A DNA stretch of 64,000 nt from Bacillota bacterium. Its GTDB lineage: Bacteria; Bacillota; Sulfobacillia; RBS10-35; JAJYVN01. Position numbers and translations under genes: made by a program. The stretch's first letter is position 1. The number at the start of each line of letters is the position of its first letter. The notes beneath the pieces are model-generated. The model was not told where the DNA came from. It saw only the letters and a program-made list of their open reading frames with translations, and ran no database searches. The DNA lies in assembly GCA_021797775.1 (NCBI GenBank), contig JAJZZC010000006.1, positions 1 through 64,000 of the forward strand, written 5' to 3'. Positions 35,277-45,434 of the stretch are shown here, one piece after another.

Positions 35277-35640
35277 GTCGGCCCGAGCTGGCTGGGTCCT
35301 TTTGCGGCGTACCCCACCAAGGGCCCGCCTGTGACCGTACGCCCATGAGGCGCTGCCCACGGATGGCCGGCGCGCTTGGCACACGGCATGCGCCGTCGAG
35401 GCGCCCTCGGCGCCCGTCGCCTCGCCGCGACCCCGCGTGCAAGCAAACCCGCACCGGGGAACGGGTTTCTCCGGGGCACTCGCCCTTGCCTGCCGCAGCT
35501 CAAACGAGCGGAGGGTTGGATCGTGGACAAGTGAAGCACGATGCCCACGACGCCGCGACACCGGCGCATCCCCCGGTGGGCACGGCCGCGGGCGTTCGTC
35601 GCGGGGGTGTCCGCGGCGGCCCCGTTGGGCGTCCCGCCCG
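35277..35640. other. Gap between minus-strand genes
   Basis: About 360 bases between the GNAT gene and the membrane-protein operon. It should hold the operon promoter, but none is convincing. Confidence 0.35.
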
Positions 35641-36132
35641 TCAGCGCGTGCCGCGCATGTGGTGGTATACGACCTGGAAGCCGAGAGAACGCCAGAAGGC
35701 CATGGCCGTGTGGTTGTGAGGCAGGACGTCCAGTTCCACGTGGGAGCAGCCACGGGCAACGAGGTAGTCGCGGGCGCGGGCGTAGAGCGCCCGCCCGCAG
35801 CCGCGGCGGCGCCAGGGGGCGAAGACGGTGAACTCGACGATGTAGCCGACAAGGCGCTCCGGGTCGAGCCAGTCGCGGTCGATTCGGACCATGACCAGCC
35901 CGACGAGGTCTGCCCCCGTCCGGCCCCAGAAGGTGTGACGCACGCGACCTTCGTCCTCGCCCAGCCTGGCGAGGTAGTGGGCGTGCCAGGCGGGGTGGGG
36001 GATAACGCCCAGGTCTTTCCAATAGGCAAACAGACGGCGCGATAGCTCCGGATCCTCCACATCGACCGGCTCGAGGGTCAGATCCGTCGGTCGCACCCCC
36101 GTCAGCAAATCTCGGCGTGAAGAAACCCCCAA
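35641..36132 (-). CDS. GNAT family N-acetyltransferase
   Basis: 163 aa. The acetyl-CoA-binding motif A is visible as IVEFTVFAPWRRRGCGRALYARARDYLVARG, followed by HVELDVLPHNHTAMAFWRSLGFQVVYHHM (motif B and the typical AxxFYxxLGF tail). The N-terminal 50 residues are family-variable. Substrate cannot be inferred. It has no cotranscribed neighbour, and the start codon is uncertain. Confidence 0.85.
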   Translation of the reverse strand: MGVSSRRDLLTGVRPTDLTLEPVDVEDPELSRRLFAYWKDLGVIPHPAWHAHYLARLGEDEGRVRHTFWGRTGADLVGLVMVRIDRDWLDPERLVGYIVEFTVFAPWRRRGCGRALYARARDYLVARGCSHVELDVLPHNHTAMAFWRSLGFQVVYHHMRGTR

Positions 36133-36731
36133 CCGGCGAGCACACAGGGCGGGGCAGGCTTCGGCGGTACCCGCGCGAGTCCTCGCGGACGGCGCCCCGG
36201 GTCAGCATGGCGTCGTTCGCGTTGGCCGCGTCCGCCCTGCGGGGTGGCGGCGTCGTCCGCAGCGAGGCTGCCGCGCGACGGGGGGGACCACCTGGACGCC
36301 CAGGATGCCGCGCGCTGGCTTCCGAACGCCCCTCTGCTGGCCGATGCTCGCCACCGCGATCGCTCATGCCCGGAATCACCCGCCGCACCGCTCCTCGGCG
36401 GAGAACGGCATGGCCTCCGGCCTTGGCTCGGCACAGCCATCGACATCGGGCGGGTACGGGCTGCTGCCCGGTCCACGGGTCCCCCCGGCAAGACCAGGAA
36501 TCCCGCTCAAGGCCGCCCACCGCACGGTCCGCGGGTACCTGTGCGGTTAGCGGCGTCAACACCCCATGTCTTTGTGGATCGGTGGCGTTCCTACGGCGGG
36601 CATGGCCATACATGCTGGCGCGCGCTTCACCGAAGGCTGACGTTGGGTCCCCGCCCTTGGATGGCCCCCGCGACCCCGGGGCGCAAAGCCACGGCGGCCC
36701 CGCTCCCTGCTCGGCACCGGTCGCGGCAGGC
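36133..36731. other. Gap with no recognisable gene
   Basis: About 600 bases between divergent GNAT and folP genes. No credible coding frame. Confidence 0.4.
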
Positions 36732-36761
36732 TTGTGCCGGGTCGCTGCCGCGGGGTAGAGT
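36732..36761 (+). promoter_or_regulatory. Putative promoter of folP-folC
   Basis: TTGTGC and TAGAGT are 18 bases apart, about 50 bases before the folP start. Both boxes deviate from consensus, so this is tentative. Confidence 0.35.
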
Positions 36762-36812
36762 GGCCTGCGCGGCCCCCATCGCTGGCCGGGGAAGGGACCA
36801 GGTGAGGCCCCC

Positions 36813-37712
36813 GTGGGGCAGGAGACGTCATCCATCCATCGGGTTTCCGGGGTGTCCCGCCCCGCGGTTGCTGACGGGCCGGCCCTTGCCTGGGGCAGCC
36901 GTACCTTCGTGATGGGCGTCGTGAACGCCACGCCCGACTCCTTCTCCGGAGACGGTTGCGGGGACGACGTGGAGGCCGCCGTGGCTCGCGGGCTGGCCCA
37001 CGTCGCCGCTGGCGCAGCCATTCTGGACGTAGGGGGCGAGTCCACCCGGCCGGGGGCGGTGCCGGTACCCGCGGACGTCGAGGCGGCCCGGGTGCTGCCC
37101 GTGGTGGCCGCCCTGCGCCAGCGCACTGGCGTGCCGATCTCCGTGGACACCTACAAGCCGGAGGTCGCGGACGCGGCATTGCAGGCGGGGGCATCCATCA
37201 TCAACGATGTGTGCGGCCTGCGCGAGCGCTCGCGCATGGCCGAGATCGCGGTGGCCCACGGGGCTGCGCTGCTCATCATGCACAGCCGTCAGGCGGCCCC
37301 GTCGGTCGATGCCCTCGGTGGCATGTATCCCGAGGTCCCGTACGCGGACCTGGTCGGCGAGATCGTGTGCGAGTTGCGCGCCGCCGCCGGACGCGCGATG
37401 GCGGTGGGGCTGGCGCGAAAGGCCATCTGGCTCGACCCGGGCCTCGGTTTCGGCAAGACACCCGCACAGAGCCTGGAGGTGCTGCGCCGCCTGCGCGAGC
37501 TGCACCTGGGCCACCCGCTGGTCATCGGCCCGTCGCGCAAGTCCTTCATCGGCCGCGTGGTCGAGGAGCCGCCGTCGCGGCGCGATCCGGGCACGGCCGC
37601 CGCGGTCGCGCTCTGCGTCGCCGGCGGTGCCGACGCCGTGCGCGTTCACAACGTGACGATGATGGTTCCCGTCGCCCGTGTGGCCGATGCCGTCGTCCGG
37701 GGCTGGCCCTGA
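36813..37712 (+). CDS. folP: Dihydropteroate synthase
   Basis: FolP joins para-aminobenzoate to dihydropterin pyrophosphate in folate synthesis and is the sulfonamide target. Motifs in order: VMGVVNATPDSFSGDG, ILDVGGESTRPGAVPV, ISVDTYKPEVADAAL, IINDVCGL, LLIMHSR, ILDPGLGFGK (here WLDPGLGFGKTPAQSLEVL), VIGPSRKSFIGRV and DAVRVHNVT. 299 aa from GTG 36813. The first 25 residues are variable, so an internal start is possible. It overlaps or abuts folC, forming a two-gene folate operon. Confidence 0.93.
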   Translation: MGQETSSIHRVSGVSRPAVADGPALAWGSRTFVMGVVNATPDSFSGDGCGDDVEAAVARGLAHVAAGAAILDVGGESTRPGAVPVPADVEAARVLPVVAALRQRTGVPISVDTYKPEVADAALQAGASIINDVCGLRERSRMAEIAVAHGAALLIMHSRQAAPSVDALGGMYPEVPYADLVGEIVCELRAAAGRAMAVGLARKAIWLDPGLGFGKTPAQSLEVLRRLRELHLGHPLVIGPSRKSFIGRVVEEPPSRRDPGTAAAVALCVAGGADAVRVHNVTMMVPVARVADAVVRGWP

Positions 37713-37728
37713 GTTGGACGGGGCCGAG

Positions 37729-39042
37729 GTGTCCCCCCAGGCCGGCGCGTCGGCGGAGTACGATGGTTTCGAGGCGCTCCTGCCCCTGGCGGATAAGGAG
37801 CGCGCTGGCGCGGCCGCCTTGGGCTGGAACCACCGCCGCATGCGCCGTCTGCTCGGCCGTCTCGGCGATCCCCACCTCGCCATGCGCTGCACGCTGGTGG
37901 CGGGCAGCAAGGGCAAGGGTTCCACCGCCGTGATGCTGGCTGAGGCGCTCGTGGCCTCCGGCCGCCGGACCGGGCTCTACACCCAACCCCACCTGGCGCG
38001 CTACGCCGAGCGGGTCCGGGTGGGCGGGCGCCCCCTGCGCGAGCTGGCGCCCGAACGGGCGCGCGCGCTGCTGAGGGCGGTCCTCGGGGCCACGCCGGGC
38101 CCGGTCACCGCGTTCGAGGCCGCGACCGCCATGGCGATCCTGGCCTTTGCCGAGGAAGGCGCGTCCGATGCGGTGCTGGAGGTAGGGTTCGGCGGTCGGC
38201 TCGACGCAACCGCGGAGAGCGAGCCGGCGCTGGTGCTGCTGACGGCGCTGGAGCGCGAGCACGTGGATGTCCTGGGCCCGACGTTGGCGGCGGTCGCCTC
38301 CAGCGAACTCGCGCTGCTGCGTTACGGTCGTGCCTGCCGCAGTGCGGCGCAGGCGGAGGAGGTCCTGCGCCTGCTGTGGGCGCGTGCCCGTGCGCAGGGC
38401 GCCGACACCGCTTTGGTCACGCCGCCGGAGCCCCTGGGCCCCAGCCGGGTGCGGCTCCAGACACCCGGTGGGCACGTGATGGAGGCCACCCTGGGACTGC
38501 CGGGCTTGTACCAGCAGGGCAACGCCGCTCTGGCGGCGGCGGGGGCTGAGGTGCTGGGGCTGGCGCCGGCCGCCATCGCCGCCGGCCTGGCCGCGGCGCG
38601 CTGGCCCGGGCGCTTCGAGCGGGTGGCGCGGCGGCCCGATGTTGTGCTTGACGGGGCCCACACGCCGGGTTCGGCCCGCGCCCTCGCGGCCGCTTTGGCC
38701 GCGGCCTATCCCGGGCGGCGCGCCGCGGTAGTGGTAGGCATGCTGGAGGATAAGGACGCCGCGGGGTTTGCCGCCGCGCTAGGGCGGTGCGCCGCGTCCG
38801 TCTGGCCTGTCGCGCCGCGCCATCCGCGCGCCATGGCCACGGCCCGGGTAGCGGCGGCCTGGGGGATCTCCGCTGTGGGCGGGCCCCCGCCGCGTCACGC
38901 CGGCTCGCTCGCCGCCGCCCTGGATGGCGCTCGGGCGGCGGCCGGACCCGCGGGCCTCTGCGTCGTGACCGGAAGTCTGCACCTGGTGGCCGAAGCCCGC
39001 GCGTGGCTCGGTCTGCCTCCGTGCCCGCCGGGAACGATGTAG
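37729..39042 (+). CDS. folC: Folylpolyglutamate synthase / dihydrofolate synthase
   Basis: Adds glutamate to dihydropteroate and folates with ATP in the cytosol. The Mur-ligase-like ATP loop is TLVAGSKGKGSTAVMLAEAL. YTQPHLARYAERVRVGG, LEVGFGGRLDATAE, LEREHVDVLGPTLAAVASSEL, LPGLYQQGNAALAAAGAEVL, RWPGRFERVARRPDVVLDGAHTPGSARALA and VVVGMLEDKD follow the family. The track start (37678) overlaps folP by 35 bases. GTG 37729 gives 437 aa and I prefer it, without certainty. It follows folP directly. Confidence 0.9.
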   Translation: MSPQAGASAEYDGFEALLPLADKERAGAAALGWNHRRMRRLLGRLGDPHLAMRCTLVAGSKGKGSTAVMLAEALVASGRRTGLYTQPHLARYAERVRVGGRPLRELAPERARALLRAVLGATPGPVTAFEAATAMAILAFAEEGASDAVLEVGFGGRLDATAESEPALVLLTALEREHVDVLGPTLAAVASSELALLRYGRACRSAAQAEEVLRLLWARARAQGADTALVTPPEPLGPSRVRLQTPGGHVMEATLGLPGLYQQGNAALAAAGAEVLGLAPAAIAAGLAAARWPGRFERVARRPDVVLDGAHTPGSARALAAALAAAYPGRRAAVVVGMLEDKDAAGFAAALGRCAASVWPVAPRHPRAMATARVAAAWGISAVGGPPPRHAGSLAAALDGARAAAGPAGLCVVTGSLHLVAEARAWLGLPPCPPGTM

Positions 39043-39045
39043 CCC

Positions 39046-39086
39046 GGGCGCAGGCCTGACCGGTCACGGGACCGACGCCTGCGCCC
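39046..39086. terminator. Hairpin terminator between convergent folC and ytpB
   Basis: GGGCGCAGGC pairs perfectly with GCCTGCGCCC, and GGTC/GACC pair inside the loop. It lies four bases after the folC stop, followed by CTTCCCC. Confidence 0.6.
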
Positions 39087-39113
39087 CTTCCCCGGCTGGC
39101 GGGGCGGCGCCGC

Positions 39114-40235
39114 CTACGGGCCGGTGGGCCGGAGTTCGCCCCGCGCCCGCATCCAACGCACGGCCCAGTAGAGGGTCCAAGCCGAGGGGCCGGCCGCGCG
39201 GAGGATCCGCCAGGCGTGGTGCCCGAGCCGCTGCGCGCTGACCTTGGGGTCCGTGAGGTAGAGGGCGGGCAGGCCGCAGACCACCATGCGGTGGAAGGCC
39301 GCGTTCGGCAGGGTGGACACGGCGGTCAGGGCCCGCCGTCCCAGAACGCGCAGCCGGCGGGCCGCGTCACCCGCACTGGCGTAGTACAGCGTGAAGTTCA
39401 GGTCGCCGCCGCGCAGATCCTCATCCCGGTCGATCCAGTAGTCGAGGAGGATGTGCAGCGTGGCCACCCAGGGGAAGTACGCGCGCACCAGAATTTGGGC
39501 CGCCTGCCCGTCCAGCCGGCCGCCGGCGGCGGCGGCGAACAGGGCGAAGAGCCCCAGGGTGGAGCCGGTGGCGGCGGCCGTCTCCCACCAGGCCAGCCCG
39601 GGGGCCTCGCGGGCCGTTAGCCCTTCGGCCCACCGGCGCACGGCCTCCTCGCGCCCGACCGGGAGGTGCTTGAGCTCCTGCAGGTCGCTGTACCAGCCGG
39701 CCAGCACCGCGGCGTGTCGGGCAAACACCTCCCTGCTCGGCTCCGGCAACGCAGCTACCTCCCGCTGGCAGGCGGCGACCAGACGGCGCAGGTAGCCGCC
39801 GTCCTCACGCAGGGGGTGAAGCCGGTAGTAGTCGGGGGACGCGGCACCGTCCGGCGACCGGACGGCGTCGCGCACGGCGTGGTGCAATTGGCGAAAGTCG
39901 GGCCCGCCAGCGGCCGGCGAACGGTCGCAGAGGTTGTCGAGGTAGTCGCTGATGGTCTGTAGCGCGACAATGAAGCGTAGCGCCGGAATCCGCCCTGGTC
40001 CCGCCGCGAGCGCGAATACCGATCCGCCCTCGCAGTGGAAGCGTTTGGCGGACAGACTGGCCAGGGCCTGGCGCCGCAGTTCCGGGTCGGGGACGCCGCT
40101 CGCCTGCGCCCCCCAGTGATCGAGCAGGCGCCCGGTGTCTCCGAGCACCTCGGGCAGCGCGCGCACGAGCGACACCGGACCGAGCGGCGCCAGGGCGCTC
40201 CGGCGAGGAACGAAGGGCGGGCAGCGGCTGACCAT
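39114..40235 (-). CDS. ytpB: Tetraprenyl-beta-curcumene synthase (DUF2600, YtpB-like)
   Basis: A terpene synthase that cyclises tetraprenyl diphosphate to a C35 sesquarterpene in Bacillus, where products occur in spores. Signature segments include SAKRFHCEGGSVFAL, LRFIVALQTISDYLDNLCDRSPA (the Asp-rich metal-binding region), GGYLRRLVAACQ, SDLQELKHLPV, AATGSTLGLFAL and PWVATLHILLDYWIDRDEDLRGGDLNF. ATG 40235 gives 373 aa; the longer track ORF is upstream shadow. It converges on folC and diverges from nadK. No prenyl-transferase is adjacent. Confidence 0.9.
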   Translation of the reverse strand: MVSRCPPFVPRRSALAPLGPVSLVRALPEVLGDTGRLLDHWGAQASGVPDPELRRQALASLSAKRFHCEGGSVFALAAGPGRIPALRFIVALQTISDYLDNLCDRSPAAGGPDFRQLHHAVRDAVRSPDGAASPDYYRLHPLREDGGYLRRLVAACQREVAALPEPSREVFARHAAVLAGWYSDLQELKHLPVGREEAVRRWAEGLTAREAPGLAWWETAAATGSTLGLFALFAAAAGGRLDGQAAQILVRAYFPWVATLHILLDYWIDRDEDLRGGDLNFTLYYASAGDAARRLRVLGRRALTAVSTLPNAAFHRMVVCGLPALYLTDPKVSAQRLGHHAWRILRAAGPSAWTLYWAVRWMRARGELRPTGP

Positions 40236-40455
40236 GACAATGCTCAAGAATACCCGACTGCGGGCGGGCTGTGGCTCCGTGGCGTCACGGGCGCGCGGCG
40301 CCGCCGGCGGATCCTGCAGGGCTGGGCGCGCGAGCCGCAGAACAGGGGTGTCCTTGGCCGGCGGACGCGTCCTCCGTCCGCGCGGCGGACTTGCGGACCC
40401 GCGCGGGCCGGCTCCGGCGCCGGTACGCGTGGCCGCCGCGCGGAGGGGGGCCCGG

Positions 40456-41376
40456 GTGTTGCGGGGCGAGGTCTCGTGCGTGGGGCTGCTCGTGAATGTG
40501 GACAAGCCGCGCGCCCTCTCCCTCGCCAGGACGCTGCTCCAGTGGCTGCAGGGCCACGGCGTGGCCGCCCTGGTCACACCTGAGGCCGGCCTTGCCTTGG
40601 GCGGGAACCCCCACACCGCCGTGTTGCCCGACATGGCGCGTCAGGCGGGTTTCCTCATTGTGTTGGGTGGAGACGGGACCCTGCTCGGCGCCGCCCGGCG
40701 CACCGCCGCCTATTCCCCGCCGCTGCTCGGCGTCAACCTGGGCCACTTGGGGTTTCTGACCGAACTGGAGGAGGGCGACGTGCTCGGGGCCCTGCCTGCT
40801 CTACTGGCGGGCCGTTCCGAAGTGGACGAGCGCATGATGCTGGCTTGCAGCGTCTGCCACGCCGAGCGCGAGCCCGAGCGCTACCTCGCCCTCAACGATG
40901 TCGTGGTGGCCAAGGGGCCGTTCGCCCGGCTGGTCCGCCTGCACCTGGCCGCCTCGGACGGGGCCGTGGTCGCGACGTACCGGGGCGACGGGCTCATCGC
41001 GTCCACGCCGACGGGCTCCACGGCGTACTCGCTGTCGGCCGGCGGGCCCGTGGTGCATCCCCAGGTGGACGGCATCCTCATCACGCCGATCTGCCCACAC
41101 ACCTTCTACTCGCGCCCCGTGTTGCTGCACGCGCGCCAGCGGTTGCGGCTGGACCTCGCCCTCACGGCGACCGGTCGCCACGGTGAGGTCGACGTGGCGC
41201 TCACGGTGGACGCCCAGGAGGGGAGGCGGCTGCGGCCCGGCGAGTGGGTCGAGTTGGCCGCGGCGCGCGAGCGCGTTCGCCTCCTGCGCCGGCCGGGATG
41301 GGACTTTTACACCGTCCTGCGCCGCAAGCTCGCGGAGCAGGAGCCAGGCGACGAGCAGCGCAACGACGGGCAGTGA
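40456..41376 (+). CDS. nadK: NAD kinase
   Basis: Phosphorylates NAD to NADP using ATP. The GGDGT motif is in LIVLGGDGTLLGAARRTA; GVNLGHLGFLTELEE, LNDVVVAKG, YRGDGLIASTPTGSTAYSLSAGGPVVHP and ITPICPHTFYSRPVLL complete the fold. I choose GTG 40456 because GGAGGGGGG lies six bases upstream (306 aa); the track start is far too early. It leads the nadK-argR-recN-spoIVB-spo0A series, an order well known in Bacillota, with 50 bases to argR. Confidence 0.93.
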   Translation: MLRGEVSCVGLLVNVDKPRALSLARTLLQWLQGHGVAALVTPEAGLALGGNPHTAVLPDMARQAGFLIVLGGDGTLLGAARRTAAYSPPLLGVNLGHLGFLTELEEGDVLGALPALLAGRSEVDERMMLACSVCHAEREPERYLALNDVVVAKGPFARLVRLHLAASDGAVVATYRGDGLIASTPTGSTAYSLSAGGPVVHPQVDGILITPICPHTFYSRPVLLHARQRLRLDLALTATGRHGEVDVALTVDAQEGRRLRPGEWVELAAARERVRLLRRPGWDFYTVLRRKLAEQEPGDEQRNDGQ

Positions 41377-41426
41377 CGGCCATGCGCCGCGCTTCCCCGG
41401 GGGGCGGGCGCAAGCGGGGGGAAGGC

Positions 41427-41930
41427 ATGGCGGAGCGGGGCAACGCGCCGCGCAAGGACCGCAGGCGCCAGCGCATCCTGGACCTGATCGCCGCCCACGC
41501 CATCGATACCCAGGAGGAACTGGCCGCTCGCCTGGAGGCCGCGGGCTTCCCGGTGACCCAGGCGACGGTGAGCCGGGACATCCACGACCTGCGCTTGGTG
41601 AAGGTGCCTGCGGGGGACGGGCGCTACCGCTATGCGCCCTCGGTGTCGCCGGACCCGGATGCGCGACTGTTGCGGCTGTTCCGGGACTGCGTGGTCAGCC
41701 ACGACGCCAGTGAGAACATCGTGGTGCTCAACACCCTGCCCGCCACAGCGGCGGGCGTGGCGGAGGCCGTCGACAAGCTGGGCCTGCCGGAGGTCATCGG
41801 CACGCTGGCTGGCGAGCGGACGGTCTTTGTGGTCATCAAGCCCAAGCGGGCCGTACCGGCCTTCCTGGCGCGCATCGCCCATCTCCTCGCGCCGCGCGCC
41901 AACGGCCCGCTCGGCGCCAGCCCGCCGTAA
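41427..41930 (+). CDS. argR: Arginine repressor ArgR/AhrC
   Basis: 167 aa from ATG 41427 with GGGGGAAGG upstream. The N-terminal winged HTH reads RQRILDLIAAHAIDTQEELAARLEAAGFPVTQATVSRDIHDLRLVKV, and the C-terminal arginine-binding/hexamerisation domain contains NIVVLNTLPATAAGVAEAVDKLGLPEVIGTLAGERTVFVVIK. It represses arginine synthesis and activates catabolism when arginine-bound. No arg genes are in the window. It sits in its usual Bacillota place between nadK and recN. Confidence 0.95.
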   Translation: MAERGNAPRKDRRRQRILDLIAAHAIDTQEELAARLEAAGFPVTQATVSRDIHDLRLVKVPAGDGRYRYAPSVSPDPDARLLRLFRDCVVSHDASENIVVLNTLPATAAGVAEAVDKLGLPEVIGTLAGERTVFVVIKPKRAVPAFLARIAHLLAPRANGPLGASPP

Positions 41931-42041
41931 CGGCCCCCGCCCGGTCGTGCGGGCGTAGACGGGAGTGGGCGTGTGCGCCAACGGGGATGGCGGGCGGCAC
42001 CGCGGGGGCGGAGGAACAGCCCGGAGGGGACGGCGAGGCCC

Positions 42042-43775
42042 TTGTTGCGGACACTTGAGGTAGAGAATCTAGCCGTTCTGGCCGGCGTCAGCATCGCGTT
42101 CGGCGCGGGCCTCAACGTCCTTTCCGGCGAGACCGGCGCCGGCAAGTCGCTGCTCCTGGACGCGATGCAGCTTGCGCTGGGGGCGCGGGGTGGGGCGGAC
42201 CTGGTCCGCCCGGGCTGCCAGGCCGCCCGCGTGGCGGCGCTCTTCGACGTGGCGCCCGGATCCGCGGTCGAACGGGAGCTGCAGGCGCTCGGGGTGGAGC
42301 CGGGTGACGGATCCGTCCTCCTCGCCCGTGAGGTGGGTGCGGACGGTCGCGGGACATGCCGAGTCAATGGCCGGCTCTGCACGCAGGCCAACCTCCGCCA
42401 GGTGGGGGCGCACCTGGTCACCCTCGTCGGGCAGGGCGCGCAGCATCGTTTCGCCACGCCGTCCGGGCAACTGGCCTTCCTGGACGCCTACGGTGGTGCT
42501 GAGCTGCTTCTGGAGCGCGCCCGCGTGGAGCGCGCCCACGCAATCTGGGCGGAAGAGACGCGCGCCGCGGCGGCCCAGGGGGGCGCCGAGGAACGACGCG
42601 CGCTGCGCGAGTCTCTGGCCGAGCAGGTAGCTGAGATCGAGCGCATCGCCCCGCGACCCGAGGAGGAGGAGGACCTCCCGCGGCGCCGCGAGGTCCTGGC
42701 GCATGCGGAACGGCTGGTAGAGGGCGCGGAACGTGCGCTGCACCTCCTGCGCGAAGGGGATGACGCGGTCGGCGACCGGCTGGCCGGCGTGCGCCGCGAA
42801 CTGCAGGCGCTGGCCCGTTTGGACTCGGCGCTCGACGAACCGGCAGGGCTCGTTGAGCAGGCCTGGATTGCCGTGGATGAGGCCTGTCATGCCCTCGGCC
42901 GCTATCGCCAGCGGACGCGCTTCGACCCGGATGAGCTACGGGCGTTGGAGGAGCGGTGGGGGGCGCTGCAGCGTCTGAAGCGGCGATACGGCGAAAGCCT
43001 GGCCGACATCGTGCAGCGCGCCGTGGACATGCGGGCGCGCCTGCGCGCGTTGGAGGAGACGGAGGAACGGGCCGCCCGGGCCGCGGAGCGCGTCGAGCAG
43101 GCCGGCTCCGCCCTGGGCCAGGCCGCGGCCGTCCTCTGCCAGATGCGGGCGCAAACCGCAGAGCGGCTGGAGGGTGAGGTAGGGGAGGAACTGGCGAGCC
43201 TCGGCATGGTGGCGGCGCGGTTCGGCGTCACGCTGGCGCGGCAGGATGACCCGGGCGGGGTGGTCGTCGGCGACCGCCGCGTGGCGTGCGGTCCCACTGG
43301 CGCAGACCGCGTCGAGTTCACCTGGGCGGCCAACCCGGGCTTACCGGAGGCCCCCCTGGGCCGCGCCGCGTCCGGCGGCGAACTTTCACGCCTGCTCCTG
43401 GCGCTGCACGCCCTGCGTGCCTCCGAAGTGGACGTGGCCACGGTGGTCTTCGACGAGATCGACGCAGGCGTCGGCGGCCTGGCCGCGCGGGCGGTGGCAG
43501 AGCGCTTGCAGAGTCTGGGGAGCGAGCGCCAGGTCCTGTGCGTGACCCACCAGGCCGTGATCGCGGCGGCGGCTGACCACCACTTCGCCATCCAGAAGGA
43601 AGAAAGCGTCGGAATGGTCAGCACGGTGGTGCGCCCGCTGCCAGCGGCGGAACGCGCGGCGGAGGTTGCCCGCATGCTGGACGGGGGCCGGGGACGGGCC
43701 TCGCACGCCCATGCCACGGACATGCTGCGGGGTCTGGCCCGGGCGACGGAACGGCCGAAGTCGGCGGCGCGCTGA
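42042..43775 (+). CDS. recN: DNA repair protein RecN
   Basis: SMC-like ATPase that bridges broken DNA in recombinational repair. Walker A is LSGETGAGKSLLLDAM, the ABC signature is AASGGELSRLLLALHAL, and Walker B is ATVVFDEIDAGVGGLAARAV. The long central region (about 150-400) is helical and charged, the expected coiled-coil arms. VTHQAVIAAAADHHFAIQKEE is the conserved late segment. I start at TTG 42042 (577 aa), giving the normal LRTLEVENLAVL beginning, with GGCGAGG upstream. Confidence 0.94.
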   Translation: MLRTLEVENLAVLAGVSIAFGAGLNVLSGETGAGKSLLLDAMQLALGARGGADLVRPGCQAARVAALFDVAPGSAVERELQALGVEPGDGSVLLAREVGADGRGTCRVNGRLCTQANLRQVGAHLVTLVGQGAQHRFATPSGQLAFLDAYGGAELLLERARVERAHAIWAEETRAAAAQGGAEERRALRESLAEQVAEIERIAPRPEEEEDLPRRREVLAHAERLVEGAERALHLLREGDDAVGDRLAGVRRELQALARLDSALDEPAGLVEQAWIAVDEACHALGRYRQRTRFDPDELRALEERWGALQRLKRRYGESLADIVQRAVDMRARLRALEETEERAARAAERVEQAGSALGQAAAVLCQMRAQTAERLEGEVGEELASLGMVAARFGVTLARQDDPGGVVVGDRRVACGPTGADRVEFTWAANPGLPEAPLGRAASGGELSRLLLALHALRASEVDVATVVFDEIDAGVGGLAARAVAERLQSLGSERQVLCVTHQAVIAAAADHHFAIQKEESVGMVSTVVRPLPAAERAAEVARMLDGGRGRASHAHATDMLRGLARATERPKSAAR

Positions 43776-44099
43776 CAGAGTGGCCGCTCGGGTGGTGGTC
43801 GCCTCGGGAGCGACCGCCGCCCGGCGCGGTGCCGCCTGTTGGCGAATGACCGGACCGCAAGCCGGGTGGCGGACCCGTCAGGCCACCGGGGGAAAAGACG
43901 TTGGCCACCGGTCTACGACGGCAGCTTCCCGGCGTCTGCACGCGGCCGGTAGCCCCTCTTGCGGTGGGGCCCACGGTCGGTGGGTCGCGCAGGCGGGGGC
44001 GCCCCCCGCGCGCGTACGCGGCGCGCCCCCACGGTAATAGGTCGGCGGACGGGAGGGGATCGTTGGGAGGGACGGCCGCACGGTGTGGAGGAGCGCGCC
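43776..44099. other. Gap between recN and spoIVB
   Basis: About 320 bases. In a spore former the spoIVB promoter (sigma-G/F type) should be here, but I cannot single out a confident match. Confidence 0.35.
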
Positions 44100-45434
44100 A
44101 TGGTGCTTGGGAGCAGGGTGCGGCGGATAGCGGGAGCGGTGGTCGCCGCCGTCATCGTGGTGGTGGACGCCTCGTCAGTGGGCAGGCACCTGCTTCGCCT
44201 GCCGGCGGCCCTGACCATCGCTGTCGGGCAGGAACAGGGCCTCGCCCTCGGCCTGCCCGGACGAGTGGCGGTCGCCGCCGCAGGGCCGCGCGCTGGCCTC
44301 GTCGTGGACGGGCGGGCGCTCGGTGCGGGGTGGATGGACCTGCCGGGGGGCGTCCTGCGCCTGCGACCGGAAGCCGCCGGGACCTACGTCCTGCGGCTGC
44401 GGCCCTGGGGCGTGCTGCCGTGGCCGGCGCTGCGCCTAGACGCGGTGCGCATGCCCCGCGTCGTTCCCGGGGGCCAGTCCGTGGGCCTGATCCTCCACAT
44501 GCCCGGGGCGCTGGTGGTGGGGGAGGGCGGGGTGCCGACAGCCTCCGGCACGGAGCCGAGCCCCGCTGGCGCGGCGGGCGTACGGGTCGGAGACTATGTG
44601 CTGCGGATGGACGGCCGGCCGGTGGCTGACGCAGCGGACGTGGCCGCCGTGTTGGCGCAGGCGCGCGGCGCGCCGGTGAGCGCCGTCGTGCTCGACCGGG
44701 GCAAGGTCCGCCACCTCACGTTACGCCCGCTCTACGACGTGACCACGCGGCACTATGCCCTGGGCGTCAGCCTGCAGGGTGCGGTGAGCGGCATCGGCAC
44801 CCTGACGTTCTACGACCTGCAGGCGCACGTCTTCGGCGCGCTGGGCCATGTGGTCGTGGACGCGGGCACCGGGCGGCCCGTGCGCGCGTTCTCCGGCCAG
44901 TTGCTGCCCTCATTCGTGGTCGGCGTGCAGCCCAGCCGTGACGGTGCGCCCGGCGAGAAGCTCGGTGTCCTGCTGGCCGGGGCACCGCCGATCGGGCTCA
45001 TCCGCAGCAACACGCCGGTCGGCGTATTCGGCCGCCTGCTGCGCACTCCCGCCCCGGGTCCGGCCGAGGAGCCCCTGCCGGTGGCCCTGGCCGACCAGGT
45101 CCGGCCCGGGCCCGCCGAGTTGCTCACCGTGGTGCGCGGTGGCGCCGTGGACGCCTTTTCGGCGCGCATCCTCGCGGTGGACCCGGGAGGTCCGCCCGGC
45201 GGCCGGGGGTTCCTCGTCGAGGTCACCGACCCGCGCTTGCTGCAGACGTCAGGAGGGATCGTGCAGGGGATGAGTGGCTCACCGCTGATCCAGGGCGGTC
45301 GGCTGGTGGGGGCGCTGACACACGTCTTCGTCAACGACCCGGCCACCGGGTACGGGGTGCTGGCGGAGTGGATGGCGCTAGCCGCCGGCCTGGGTCCCGC
45401 ACCCACAGCCCCCGGCAGCGCAACCGGCCGTTAG
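44100..45434 (+). CDS. spoIVB: SpoIVB serine peptidase (S55)
   Basis: In sporulation SpoIVB is secreted from the forespore and cleaves SpoIVFA, triggering sigma-K processing. 444 aa from ATG 44100 with GGAGGAG upstream. An N-terminal membrane anchor ([15 protein letters not shown]), a PDZ domain around 155-215 ([23 protein letters not shown]) and the S55 domain follow. The catalytic Ser is in [29 protein letters not shown], and a candidate His is in FGALGHVVV. It lies 326 bases upstream of spo0A, the standard order in Bacillota. Confidence 0.93.
   Translation: MVLGSRVRRIAGAVVAAVIVVVDASSVGRHLLRLPAALTIAVGQEQGLALGLPGRVAVAAAGPRAGLVVDGRALGAGWMDLPGGVLRLRPEAAGTYVLRLRPWGVLPWPALRLDAVRMPRVVPGGQSVGLILHMPGALVVGEGGVPTASGTEPSPAGAAGVRVGDYVLRMDGRPVADAADVAAVLAQARGAPVSAVVLDRGKVRHLTLRPLYDVTTRHYALGVSLQGAVSGIGTLTFYDLQAHVFGALGHVVVDAGTGRPVRAFSGQLLPSFVVGVQPSRDGAPGEKLGVLLAGAPPIGLIRSNTPVGVFGRLLRTPAPGPAEEPLPVALADQVRPGPAELLTVVRGGAVDAFSARILAVDPGGPPGGRGFLVEVTDPRLLQTSGGIVQGMSGSPLIQGGRLVGALTHVFVNDPATGYGVLAEWMALAAGLGPAPTAPGSATGR

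Noticed and set aside
35174-37150. 658-aa minus-strand ORF
   Set aside because: Shadow across several real genes and gaps; no domain.
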